Positions 11,481 through 22,105 of a stretch of DNA of 64,000 nt are shown piece by piece. The translations under genes were made by a program, and so were the position numbers. How positions within the stretch are numbered: position 1 is the first letter of the stretch; each line of letters begins with the position of its first letter. This DNA is from Ichthyophis bannanicus (Eukaryota > Chordata > Amphibia > Gymnophiona > Ichthyophiidae), in the NCBI GenBank assembly GCA_033557465.1, contig CM066044.1, forward strand, positions 196,532,184 through 196,596,183. The letters are read 5' to 3'. Under the pieces are notes generated by a model. The model had not been told where the DNA came from. It worked only from the letters and a program-made list of their open reading frames with translations, and ran no database searches.

Positions 11481-11565
11481 TAGTAACATAGTAACATAGT
11501 AAATGATGGCAGATAAATCACCCAGGACGAAGGGAAAACCATGTACCCCAACCTTCCCCACCCTC
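11480..11565 (-). mobile_element. Short CR1 (second subfamily) 3' tail inserted in DIRS copy A
   Basis: The minus strand reads 'atttatctgccatcatttac' and ends in TTACTATG repeats, as in the CR1 tails at 14340-14456 and 16200-16372. Copy B lacks this stretch: its PDLLTQNDSLEIER is continuous, whereas here the insert falls between PGPH and TDCLEIER. Confidence 0.7.
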
Positions 11566-12627
11566 GCACTGACTGCCTGGAAATTGAAAGAGTGCACCTA
11601 TCCAACATGAACCTCACGGGAGAGGTCCAACAGGTCATCCTGGCCGCCCAAAAGGACTTGACCCAGTGCTCATACATGCTAAAATGGAACAGATTTGATG
11701 CCTGGTGCAGGACGTCAGGGGTCTGCCCCTCTCCTGCCCCATATCGCAAGTCCTCCAATACCTTTCCTCTCTCTCTCTCAAGCTGCTCTCCAAACGTTGT
11801 CTATCAGGGTTCACCTAGCAGCCACTGAAGCCTTCCATGACCACCTGGAGGGACACCCCATCTCAACACACTCTTTGGTCTCATGCTTTATGAAGGGCCT
11901 CGCCAATCTGTGGCCCCCAGTGAGCAAGCTGGTACCCTTCTGGGACCTCAACATAGTGCTCGAGCAGCTCACGAGAGACCCCTTCGAACCTCTGAACCAA
12001 GCTCCACTTAAGTTTGTCACATAGAAGACACTGTTTCTCACTGCCATCACATCTGCCAGTAGGGTGAGAGAACTCCAAGCACGAGTGGCGCACCCTTCCT
12101 ACACCACGCTCCACCCAAACTATGCATCTCTGCGAACCCACCTCAAATTCTTACCAAAAGTGGCATCATCCTTTCATATCAATCAAGCCATTGAGCTACC
12201 TACCTTCTACCCAGAGCCACATGACAGCCCTGAAGAATGTCGCCTCTACACCTTGGACTGTGTGCATGTGCTGCGCACATACCTAGCACAGACGGTGGCA
12301 ACCTGCCGGGGAAACCAGCTCTTTGTGGCATTCGATCCCAACAGACCCAGGCAGCCGGTCACCAAGTGAATACTGGCACAATGGATCACCACATGCATTG
12401 CCTACTGCTACTCAAAGGTTGGTTTGAACACCCCGGCACACTTTCAGGCCCACCAGCTATGGGCCATAGTTGCCACACTGGCGGACCTCAGCACAGTCCT
12501 GCTTAACCACATCTGCAAAGCCACAACCTGGGCCTCGCCCCATACCTTTCAGAGGCACTATTGCTTGGAACATTTGACTTTGACTAACAGCAGGAATCTG
12601 GCCTACAACAAGGCCATCAATAGATAA
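11566..12627 (+). pseudogene. DIRS copy A tyrosine recombinase remnant
   Basis: The N-terminal SAM-like core (CLEIERVHL, QQVILAA) and catalytic domain are recognisable. Box I reads AITSASRVRELQA, the HxxR box reads HQLWA (about 12450), and the terminal TFQRHYCLE carries the tyrosine (about 12545-12570). The HxxR arginine is therefore Trp here (TGG). A TAG at 12022-12024 interrupts the frame 13 codons before the box I arginine, as it does in copy B, and frameshifts occur near 11720 and 12370-12420. The enzyme would have joined circular DNA into the genome. Confidence 0.8.
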
Positions 12628-12883
12628 GAGTGTTGCCATTGTCCTTGTTGCTGATGTTGATTGTTCTAACTCTTGCTGATGCCAAAATGCTCACTGTCTT
12701 GCTCCTTGACTGTTCTTGCTCCCTGATATTGCATGGAGCCAGTTGTTGTGGTTGGCGACAATCTTGTTGTGCTTTTAATGAACCCAATAAACAACCGTTG
12801 CATCTAAGGTGTCATTTTTGGATTACGTCCCCTGGCAGGACTACAGACCTTCGCTCTACCACAGCTTAGAGTGGCAATGCCAT

Positions 12884-12992
12884 GCTCGTGAGTCACCAGG
12901 TGTGGCTGACTCATCCTGCTTGTCCTAGGAGAAAACAAGGTTACTTACCTGTAATGGGAGTTCTCTGTAGACATCAGGATTTGTCAGCCACA
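12884..12992 (+). repeat. DIRS copy A internal complementary region (ICR)
   Basis: The left part (to 12933) is complementary to the left terminus ('cttgtcctaggag'); the right part (12932-12992) is complementary to the right terminus at 13177-13236. A joined copy of both ends is the DIRS hallmark and is thought to guide cDNA circularisation. The two right-end arms differ at several positions. Confidence 0.8.
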
Positions 12993-13049
12993 CATTCCTC
13001 CCGCCTCCTCTACGACGAAGGCATGGATGTCCGTGTCCCTATCAGGCAA

Positions 13050-13236
13050 TGAGATGGATGTAAGCTTGGTACGAACTGAGTCAGGTAGGGGCAGGCCCGG
13101 GGGTGGGAGCAGTCAGCAAGTGCTCAGAATAGGCGAACACTTACATATCCATAGCGCCATCTGATGACATCACAAGGTGTGGCTGACTAATCCTGCTGTC
13201 TACGGAGAATTCCCATTACAGGTAAGTAATCTCATT
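13050..13236 (+). repeat. DIRS copy A right inverted repeat
   Basis: It is the reverse complement of 5800-5941 for most of its length, then ends in 'cattacaggtaagtaatc', which differs from the left terminus but matches the ICR. Confidence 0.8.
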
Positions 13237-13249
13237 TATTCTAGTATTG

Positions 13250-13365
13250 TCTTCTTTTGCTCATACTGTCTTGACTTGAGGAAGGAGGTTTTGGCTCCAG
13301 AAACTAGTCAAAAAATGTATTACATTAGTCCGATTAAAAAAAGTATCACCTTATATTCTTTCTTT
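13250..13365 (+). repeat. Interspersed repeat tail, possibly Penelope-like
   Basis: 'ttgacttgaggaaggaggtt' followed by 'agtcaaaaaatgtattacat' closely matches 53650-53735. This 'opening clause' of GAAGG-AGxxTTGGCT resembles the 3' ends of Penelope-like elements, but no protein was found. Confidence 0.35.
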
Positions 13366-14335
13366 GTTTTATTTTTAGTTATTAAAACTCAAGCGTGCAT
13401 GGTACAGATATGGTGAGAGTGAGGGAGGCAGATGACTGGAGATTGAATAGGGGCTGTGCAAGCAGAGGAACATGGTCAGAGTGGGTGGGTCAGAAGATTT
13501 TTATCTTCAGACAATCACTATATTACCATGGTAGGGCCCCGCAGCAAGATAAACACAAAACTGTGCCAGAGAAAAGGGGACAAACTGAATTCCAGGATCC
13601 TGGCCTATTAACACTATACTGCAGGAAATGGAAACTTGTTATTACACTTATTTTTGCCATTTTCCCTTGTGTAGAATAATTGTTACGTACTTACGTATAT
13701 GTACTGCATGTGGTATCTGTGCTATTAGGATACTGGGAGGGATTTACAGTCATGATGTTTTTCAGTTCATCTTCAGCTTCTTTCATGGTCTGTGATCTTT
13801 CTTAAGAATGAACTTGAGGTTCAGGGGTCCTGCCTGGACAAGGCCCAGAAATACACACAGATAGAGAAAAGGGAAAGTAGAAGACAGCTGTTGATAATAC
13901 ATGGATGGACAGATGTGGCGGAAATCGGGAGGCAATACTGCCAATGTTCAACTGGGGTTCTCTTGCATTTATGTCTAGAGAAAGAAATGTATATGCAGCA
14001 GTATTGTCTCATTGTCCCAGGAGCACATTTAATCCTGCTGGAGTCTCCAGTCCATCACTAGATCTGAAAAATGGTGTTAAAGGGAGACATTTGAGATAGA
14101 GCAAGCCACAGACCGGAAACAGTGTGAGTCATTATCCATTGCACACATTCTTATACTCTTGTTACTTATACGCACACTCTTATTCCATGCACACCTGTAC
14201 CTTCCCTACTTACACAGCAATCACTGTCTCCGTTTACAGCAATTCCTAGGCCAACTTTGCATATCCATCTTGAACCATATATGGGCCTATCAATATATTA
14301 CTACACACCTTTCTGACTGAATAAATGCTTGCTCC
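13366..14335. other. No recognisable gene
   Basis: Short ORFs only, without coding character. I see no transposon ends here. Confidence 0.4.
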
Positions 14336-14339
14336 ATAC

Positions 14340-14456
14340 TCACCAAACAAAGGCACAGAGGGGGATAACCTGCACGGCCCTTCCCATCTCACTGGGCAGA
14401 CTAGATGGACCATGTAGGTCTTTATCTGCAGACATTTACTATGTTACTATGTGTTA
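14340..14456 (+). mobile_element. CR1 (second subfamily) 3' tail
   Basis: It shows 'gggggataacctgcacgg', 'gggcagactagatggaccat', 'gtctttatctgcagacattt' and terminal TTACTATG repeats. The same sequence ends the larger copy at 16200-16372. Confidence 0.75.
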
Positions 14457-14965
14457 AAAACCCTAAACCTATTCCTTATTTATCTATGTACCTCCTTGGT
14501 TCCGGTTCTGACACCACCTTATACTGGATCTTCCTTGCATAGTTAGCTCCTCCTTAAACACTAAGCACAAATGAAACTGACTCCTTTACAAACCCATCCC
14601 TGATTACTAACATTCCCATACTTGCACATGGGATGCAGAAACCCAAAGGAGCTGTAAGTGATAGGAGGAGAGACGCTGGTCTGCACGGGCCAGGAAAGGG
14701 AACTTGGGGTATTGGTGTCTGAGAATCTCAAGGTGGCAGCCAAAGCTAGAAGGATGCTAGTCTGCATATAGATAAGAATAATGAGCAGAAGGAAGACAAT
14801 ATTAATCCCCCTGTATGAATTGTTGGTGAGACCTCACTTGGAGTATTGTTCAGTTTTGGAGACCATACCTCACAAAGGATATACAAATGAAATGCTGACT
14901 CCTGGTGTACAGCAGCTCCTGGGTTTTTTTGGCAGTGTGACCAGAAGTAGATTGCCAGACCTTTT

Positions 14966-15082
14966 TTTCTGAGGCTTAAGTGATTTGCCCAAGGCCACAA
15001 GGAATGCTAGTGGGAATCAAACCCTGGTCTCGGTTACCAAGCCAATGCTCTAACCATTAGGCTACTCCTCCACTCCACACAT
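14966..15082 (-). mobile_element. tRNA-derived SINE (nested in CR1)
   Basis: On the minus strand it begins 'agtagcctaatggttagagc' (A box) and carries 'agggtttgattcccac' (B box), then 'ccttgtggccttgggcaaat'. It matches the plus-strand copies at 34947 and 36245. Confidence 0.7.
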
Positions 15083-15095
15083 AAAAAGACTTGCA

Positions 15096-15486
15096 ATGGT
15101 TCAGAAGAAGGTGACTAAGATGATACATAGCCTACGCCAGAAAGCATATGAGAAAAGACTTGAAGACCTAAATATGTATATCCTAGAGGAGAGGAGAGAA
15201 ATGGAGGATATGATACAGACGTTTAAATACTTAAAGGGTGTTAATGAACAAACAAACCTTTTCAAAGATGGGGAAGCTGTAGAACTTGAGGACAAGAAAT
15301 GAAGCTGCAAGGAGGTAAACTTAAAAGCAACATCAGGAAATACTTTTTCACGGAAAGGGTGGCGGATGCTTGGAATGCCCTCCCGATGGAGGTAGTGGGG
15401 GCAAATACAGTGACTGAATTCAAAAGGGCATGGGACAGACACAATGGATCCCTTTATAGCGAGAGGATGAAATCAAAGCAAACCTA
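15096..15486 (+). pseudogene. CR1 ORF2 C-terminal remnant
   Basis: Residues VTKMIHSLRQKAYEKRLEDL, then TFKYLKGVNE, match the end of CR1 ORF2, where a similar 'EERR..D.I..YKYL' block follows the RT thumb. After the TGA at about 15300 the following sequence ('gaaatactttttcacgg', 'ggatgcttggaatgccctcc') is still the homologous region in another frame. Confidence 0.65.
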
Positions 15487-15488
15487 AA

Positions 15489-16197
15489 TAACTTTTGTTA
15501 AGTGCCATTGAGTCAGTGTCGACTCATGGTGATTTTCTGGATAGTTGTCCTGAACTGGGTTTGGTCTTGTCAGGCGGCTCATAGTTGATAGAGTGGCATC
15601 CATAGCTGCCTTTATTCTATCAATCTATGTTATTGCTGGCCTTCCTCTTTTATGCTGACATTCAACCTTACCAAGCACAATGTCTTTCTCTCTCTCTTCA
15701 CATGATGTGTCCAAAGTATGAAAGTCAAAGTCTTGTCATCTGAGCTTCTAAAGAAAGCTTAGGTTTGATCTCCTCTACTATTGACTGGTTTGTTCTTCGG
15801 GTAGTCCATGGTATATACAGTATTCTTCACCAGCACCATAATTCAAAGGCATTGATTTTTTTTCCTGTCTATCTTTTTCATTGTCCAACTTTCACATCCA
15901 TATGATGTTATTGAAAATACCATGGCTTGAACAAGTTGAACCTTTGTATGGAGAGCGACATCTCTGCTCTTGAGAATGTTGTCTAGGTCCTTCATAGCCA
16001 TTCTGCCAAGAGCAATGTGTCATCGGATTTCTTGACTGCTTCTCGTTTCTTTATTGATTATTGATCCAAGCAGGTTAAAGTTGTTCACTATTTCAATTTC
16101 TTCTCCATCAACGATGAACTTACTGATTTTGCTAGTTGTCTTCTTTGCATTAAGGTGCAGGCCCATTTTAAGACTATGTTCCTTGAACCTTTACACC
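15489..16197 (-). mobile_element. RTE (BovB-like) LINE 3' portion
   Basis: The minus strand encodes, with interruptions, KMGLHLNAKKT, VDGEEIEIVNNFNLLGSII, LVQAMVF, YGCESWTMKK, INAFELWCWRR, IPWTTRRTNQSI and LSYFGHIM, the RT-thumb and C-terminal blocks of RTE/BovB LINEs. It ends in 'atggcacttaacaa', the same end seen at 29083 and 30033. It lies inside the CR1 copy at 14650-16372. It is 5'-truncated and has several stops. Confidence 0.8.
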
Positions 16198-16372
16198 TCA
16201 AAAAAATAGAGGAGGGGTAACCTGCACGGAGTGGTGGGTAGAACCCTAAATAAAGGCATAGAAGGGGGTAACCTGCATGGAGCAGTGGCTAAAACTCTAG
16301 CCACCTTACTGGACAAACTAAATGGACCATACTGGTCTTTATCTGCCATCATTTAATTTTATTTAGTACATA

Positions 16373-17280
16373 CCAAGATATATCCCCTTATACATTCTTT
16401 CACACGCACATGTCCCTGGCATGAAAACACACCCTGTCATCCATTTTTACAAATCCATCTCTGGCTCAATTCTCTCTGGACACTTACGGTTCCATGCATT
16501 GGTGCTCAGCACTACCATCTGCCACTCACCTCTCCCACATTTATCAGACTTTGTCAGAGGATATCACTAGCAGGGAGAATGAAATTTGGGCTGTAAGACA
16601 AATAACATATAGATTTGAAGTGAGACAAGTAGTGGGTCTGACCTGACAGCAGCAGCAGCAGCAGCAGGCATACACTGGTGTCTTGGCACAAAGAGACTTT
16701 AGGAAGAGCACCGTTGTACTGATAACAAGGACTTTGGAAAGACAAACTCAAATTCTGGATATGTGCTGTGGCCTTACTGACCAGCAGCTGCTCCTTTACT
16801 GTAAACTTTCCTTCCTTAGCTGATTAGACATTTTTCTGGTTTTGCCAGAGCATGCAACCCAATAAGAAATTGAGTGTCCGTCCTTACGGTATGCATCAAA
16901 ACAAAATCAAGGTTGATGGCAGTCCTTGAGCTGAGCTGGCAGCCACATATAGGCATCACTTGATAGCCTGATCTCTAGCTACCTGGTTCCCAGTCTATTA
17001 CATTCACTATCAGGCCATGACCCGTGCAAACAAATTAGGTATTCAGGCAAACTTTAAGCGCTGGATCCCAACCCTTTGCCACAAACAATTAACTCTCAGA
17101 AATGTATATTGTGCATTGGTATGATTAAAAATTAGAATGAATGGAGATTGGCAGAAAATAAATGTTTTTAATAAATAAGCATTCTGCATTTATACTAATA
17201 GATTTACTTTATATCACAAAATAGAATATTAAAACAGCATACAAATACAAACAGAAATTGAAATCCACTCTTCTGAGGTA
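16373..17280. other. No recognisable gene; AGC microsatellite
   Basis: A (CAG)n run lies at about 16648-16668. Otherwise no coding or transposon feature was recognised. Confidence 0.45.
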
Positions 17281-17441
17281 GTGCTTCTGGACCCTCTCCT
17301 GGAGGCACACCTAACCCGCTGGGTTTTCAGGAGAGGGAAGATGCAGGATATATATTTACATACAATGGGTCTCCACTATATGCAAATGGAATTCATTCAT
17401 ATTCATTGATGTAAAACCCGGCTGCCTAGGTGTGCCTCCAG
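17281..17441. mobile_element. Palindromic hAT-like MITE
   Basis: 'cctggaggcacacctaaccc' at the left is complementary to 'ggctgcctaggtgtgcctcc' at the right, around a centre with 'tacatacaatgggtctccac'. It belongs to the same family as 20859-21052. Confidence 0.6.
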
Positions 17442-17612
17442 GCAAAGCTGGTCTAACCATCGGGCAACTAGGTGGTCACCTAGAGCAGCAACCTCTAGGG
17501 TGGCAAAGAGCAGGGCATTCAAAGTCAAACAATAGCTTTCGACAGCCAAAGAGGATGCAAAGCTTACGATTTGCCTAGGGTGCCAACACCTTGAGCCAAC
17601 TCAGGGCCAGTC
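17442..17612. mobile_element. Non-autonomous hAT-like MITE
   Basis: 'aactaggtggtcacctagag', 'ggtggcaaagagcagg', 'caaagcttacgatttgccta' and the end 'gagccaactcagggccag' match a second copy at 52588-52765. The CAGGGCC-type ends suggest hAT. It abuts the preceding palindromic MITE. Confidence 0.55.
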
Positions 17613-20514
17613 CTGCCTCCAGGGAAAGGGTTAAAAAGCACTGTAGGTATAACTATCACTTATTGTGGCCTGCATATTATATTTAAATGGTCTGCTGTGA
17701 TAGCACTAAAAAATTATGGTACTGAAATCTCTGCAAAAGATACATAAACCCTCTGTAGCAAACTTGCATTATCAAAACCGCACTAACTCCCACAAATCAA
17801 ACAGTAACAATTCAGTTTCTGAAAAGGCAATATACTGTATTACAAACGGTACGCCAGGCCCCCGTTACAGCACAGGATTTTGGACTACAGACACGATAGT
17901 TTAAAGCAGTACAGAGTGATTCAGAGGATGTGGTGAGCCCTTTAGCTCACAGTTGAGGTTTTATGTGAGCAGAATGGCTAATGGAATTTTAAAAAAAATG
18001 TACGCTCTTTCAATTTAGCACCTTCGGAGTTTCAGGCATGATCTCTTTATCTCAGAGATCATATCAAGAACTTTTTCTATGGATAGATTTGAGTGAAATT
18101 GGGTAGCCAAGTTGGAATCGTAGTAAGAGATTTACCAGCCAGACTTCAACCATATCCATCCACAGCGAGGGTCCCTGGATGGATAGACAAATCAACAGCC
18201 ATAGTAAACAACAATAGGCACTTTCCACAGATTGAAATGCACAAAACATGCTTTTGGATGCACCCCTTGTTTTCAGTCTCTAAATTATGAGCATCTCCTG
18301 CTGCCATCGGCCTCTGTGTGCTGGAATAATACATGTAAACAAGTCCATCAGTCTTTGCACCCCATCTCTTAATTATGAGCACTTGCTTTTGTTTTTCTGT
18401 GGCTGGTCTTTGTTTTCTCAGTCCCATAAGGTGTCTTATGTTAAGTGCTGACATCACCATAGAGGCCCAGCACAAAATTAATGCTGACTGCAGATGCTCT
18501 TCCTTGTGACTTCTGTTATTCTGTTTGGTACTGTGTGTACAACACAGCTGCCTTTATTCCTGCAGGACCACTAGCAGCATCCCCAGCAGGTAGCACGATA
18601 CAGTGCTAGGATTTCCCTGTGACTGTAATTAAAGCCTACAGCTGATCACAAACATGGCAACCTCTGGAAAACTCTAAGAAAACACTAGATGAAATCAGTC
18701 AGACAAAGCAGCGGTGCCATCTGCTTCCTCAGTTTTAGTCAAAGCTGAGTGAAACATTGACTCCCATCCATATTTCCAAGCAGTAGTAGAGGATACTTTT
18801 AAGAAGAAGAATGGTTGAGGATCCTATTTATATATGGCTGCCAGTGCACCTCTTAGTTTGTCACAGTTTGTAGCTACATTTCTCCTTTTGTATTCATGGA
18901 TCCAAGCTTCTACGATGTAAAAAGCAAGGATCAGAGCAGCTACCTTTTTGAAACAACTGAAGTCTAAACACAACATAACTAGTCTGCTCAATACTAGGGG
19001 TGCTCCACAGAGCTGGGGGCACTGCAATGATTAGGAGAGAAATAAGGGGACAGCACAGGTGCACTGAATAGAAAGAGAGGAAGAAATAGGGGTAGCAAGA
19101 CCGAACAGAAGAAAACCACTATGAGTATAAAGATGCAGAAGAAAGCAATACAGAACATTGATTTGCTAGGAAAATCATTTTAACGTTGTCCTTCATAGCT
19201 TCATCTTTTTACTTATTCTTGTTATTCTGATTCATTGCAGTAGGGAGTGGCTGTGCTGGCCCTTAGCAAAATCTCTTGCAGGGTGGACTCAGAGAAAGGA
19301 TTTAAGAAACAAAGGACATCATCCTAAAGAGGGCTCACATCTATTCCCCCAAAGTGGAACACTATAAAGCAATATATTGGAGCTGACTAGAAACAAGACC
19401 ATGAGATTTATCAAGGCCAAGCAGAAAATCAAATGATATTTTAAGCTCTCTGTTCAGCTAGTACTCTTGTGTTCAGAGGAAGAATTAGTGAGACAATTAA
19501 GAAATGATTTAATGTGCACAGTAAAATGCATCAGGAGAAAAGGCAGAGACAGAGGGAAATTTTAAAATACTTTGCTGAAAAAAATGGGTTGTCAAAAATA
19601 GTATATCACTAGAATCCCAAACATTATTGTCATAAAGCTTCTATGTTTTGATGAAAGTTCCAGAATTTTCAGCTACGGAGAATTCACTGAATACATCTGA
19701 GTATTCAGTAACTTCAGTCTCCAGCACTGCTGTGATTGCGAAACCCTATCGAAAGCAGTACCATAGTCAAGGCTGATTTTCTTTTGGTGGGGCCTGAGGT
19801 TAACCTGGGTGGGCACAAGCCAGTGCAGATGTTGACACTGTCTCTAATTCACTGCTCATTAGCCTGTGTTACTACTGCTGACTGGGGGACCTGACTCCAA
19901 AGGGGAGGGGCCATGCCCCACCCAAGCCCACCCATAGCTACCCCTCTGGTGGAAGGTATGTGGGGTCTCCCGCCTAAAGAGGGAACACTAGCTTTAAAAT
20001 GATAGCTCCAGTGATAAGCTGCCCATTCCTAATCAAGGGGCTCTTGGCAGATTTGTATAACATGATCTAACACCCTTTTGTTTTCACAAAATAATTTAAC
20101 AAGATGTTTATGACAGCCTCCATCCAAGACATCACTGGACAATGCACCAGGGTCAGACATGAAAGATTTCCCAGGTCGCTGTGAGAATAGATGACTATTG
20201 GGAGAAAATGCTAGAGACTGCCCTAGCACAACACAGACCCAGATCTTCAACGCACTGATATAATTACCCCGTGAGGTACTATTTCTGGGTAGGGTGGTGT
20301 TAGGGCATTTATCATAATCCCAGGAGTTAGGGGAATAAGGGTCTAAGTTAACTGACAGGAGTGCAAGGCTGAAGGTTTGCTTAGGATGCCTGATATCCCT
20401 GCATCAGCCCTGGAGTTATATGGTGACTCGCTATTTTTCTCAAAGTTACTGTGTGTCACAAGCGCAAAGCATCCCCTGCTCTAGAAGACAGACTTCCTCT
20501 AATTCAGCTAAAAC
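17613..20514. other. No recognisable gene
   Basis: Apart from a fragment near 20370-20412 ('gaaggtttgcttaggatgcc') resembling the end of the MITE at 17442-17612, I see only short non-coding ORFs. Confidence 0.4.
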
Positions 20515-21178
20515 GATAAGAGTTCTCGTCCAGTTCAAAGTTCTCCTACTGACCTATAAATGCATTCATTCTGCTGCTCCTCACTACCTTTTGTCTCTTA
20601 CCTCTCCCTACACCTTCCTCAGGAACACCAGTCTTCCAGCAGATCCCTTCTATCCGTGACCTTCTTTTCCACTGCCAACTCCAGACTTTGATCTTTCCAC
20701 CTTGCTGCTCCTTATGCCTGGAACAAACTGCCTGAGCCTCCATCCGTGGCCCTGTTCAAATCCAGGCTAAAAACTCACTTCTTTGAGACGGCTTTTGGAT
20801 TCTGATCCCCTTAGTCTTCTGTTCAGCTCCTATGTGTTTCCTTAGCATTCTCCTAGAGCAGGAGTTCTCAATCCAGTCCTTGGGACATATCTAGCCAGTC
20901 AGGTTGTCAGAATAACCGCAATGAATATGCATGAGAGAGATCAGCACGCACTGCCTCCATTGTATGCAGATCTCTCTCATGCATATTCATTGTTGTTAAC
21001 CTGAAAACGTGACTGGCTAGGTGTGTCCCAAGGACTGGGTTGAGAATCCCTGCCCTAGATATATCCTGGTCCCCAGTTCTTGTGTTGTCTGTCTTGACTA
21101 TATTGTAAGCTCTGATGAGCAGGGACTGTCTCTTGCGTGCCTCTATAATGCGCTAGTCAAATGATTAGTAGTAGTAGT
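20515..21178 (+). mobile_element. L2 LINE 3' portion, split by a MITE
   Basis: It encodes [22 protein letters not shown] and the following L2 C-terminal region in broken frames, then the L2 3' UTR and a TAG microsatellite tail (21168-21180). A 194-bp palindromic MITE interrupts the UTR at 20859-21052. Confidence 0.8.
20859..21052. mobile_element. Palindromic hAT MITE with 8-bp target duplication
   Basis: The ends are CAGGAGTTCTCAA and, on the opposite strand, CAGGGATTCTCAA, with complementary arms running almost to the centre ('tgcatgagagagatc' against 'gatctctctcatgca'). Flanks are TCCTAGAG (20851-20858) and CCCTAGAT (21053-21060), 6/8 identical with a central TA. CAG ends and 8-bp duplications are hAT features. 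Insertion within an L2 3' UTR fixes the boundaries. Confidence 0.8.
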
Positions 21179-21668
21179 AGAGATTAGTGCCATAAAAAAC
21201 AGCTAATCTTTAAGGGTCATGCTTAAAACAGACCAATGGATTGCACCTGCCAGAACAAAACCAAAACCACTCACATGCATGCTTTGCAGTCACCTGCCAC
21301 CTCAGATCACTTTGCTGAAATGTTATTTTTGGCAGTTTTTAGGCATTCTAGTACAAAGTCACTTATGGTGTAAGAAAAGAACGCCATATGGGGATGTTGT
21401 ATGTGTCTGTGATCCTGTTTCTGCAGCTAAATGGGAAAATGTACAGTGCTATTCTTCACGCTAGGTGAGCTTTTTCCTATCACAGTATGACTTTCCTGTT
21501 TCAAGGTTGGCTGGGCATGGTATACTCACTAGAATGACACTCCCATGTAAACATAGAGGGCTTCTATTCCTCCTTGTCTATTTTCCAACTAATTCGGTGG
21601 GGTTTTTTTTCGAGAGTACCATGTTTTCATGCCACAGGCTGGGTATGTCTTCTGGTGTAATCAAACGC

Positions 21669-22105
21669 ATAATGTTTATTTATTTAGTTTACACTTATAT
21701 ACCGCTACTTCCAGCGATCAGCAGCGGTTTGATTACCAATTTGGGAGATGTCAAATCAGGACAGGAAAATTGGGTCATATATACATAGATTTAGGGTTAG
21801 GCACAGCATGCAGGGTTAGACACTTCAAAAGTTAGGTTTACAATATTTACATATTTACAGTTCTCTATTAATTACATTTACACAGGTCAGCATCATGGTG
21901 TCACTTTTTTACATCAGGTTATAGTGACATTTAAAAAGATGGGTTTTTATTTTCCTTCTGAAGTCATTTATGTCTTTTATAGCTCGCAGTTCATGTGGTA
22001 GATGATTCCAGGTTATCGGGGCTGAGAATGAGAATGCTTTGTTGCTGGTGCTTGCTTTTACTGATCTGACAGGATCAGGATCAGGATCTGTTTGTGTCAC
22101 TTAGG
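21669..22105 (-). mobile_element. L2/Rex-like LINE 3' end
   Basis: The minus-strand ORF 22100-21909 carries FSAPITWNHLPHELRAIKD and RRKIKTHLF, the typical C-terminus of L2-type ORF2 proteins. Its 3' UTR ends in 'gcggtatataagtgtaaact' followed by AAATAAATAAA. Confidence 0.7.

Larger units (their letters stand above)
5781..13236 (+). mobile_element. DIRS-type tyrosine-recombinase retrotransposon, copy A (decayed, interrupted)
   Basis: In order, the element has a left inverted repeat, a gag-like region with a CCHC knuckle, RT with YLDD, RNase H, tyrosine recombinase, an internal complementary region and a right inverted repeat. It aligns end to end in organisation and protein segments with copy B on the minus strand. 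Multiple stops and frameshifts break each ORF. An L2 LINE (9221-10783) and a CR1 tail (11480-11565) are inserted in it. No flanking target duplication is seen, as expected for DIRS elements. Confidence 0.9.
14650..16372 (+). mobile_element. CR1 (second subfamily) LINE, split by a SINE and an RTE LINE
   Basis: The late RT and C-terminal ORF2 region reads from 14650 to 15486 (RPHLEYCSVL at 14830, KRLEDLNMYILEERREMED at 15150). It is broken by a minus-strand SINE at 14966-15082. The 3' UTR resumes at about 16198 after a minus-strand RTE element and ends near 16372 with 'gtctttatctgccatcattt'. The tail-to-body order shows the two inserts came later. Confidence 0.7.
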
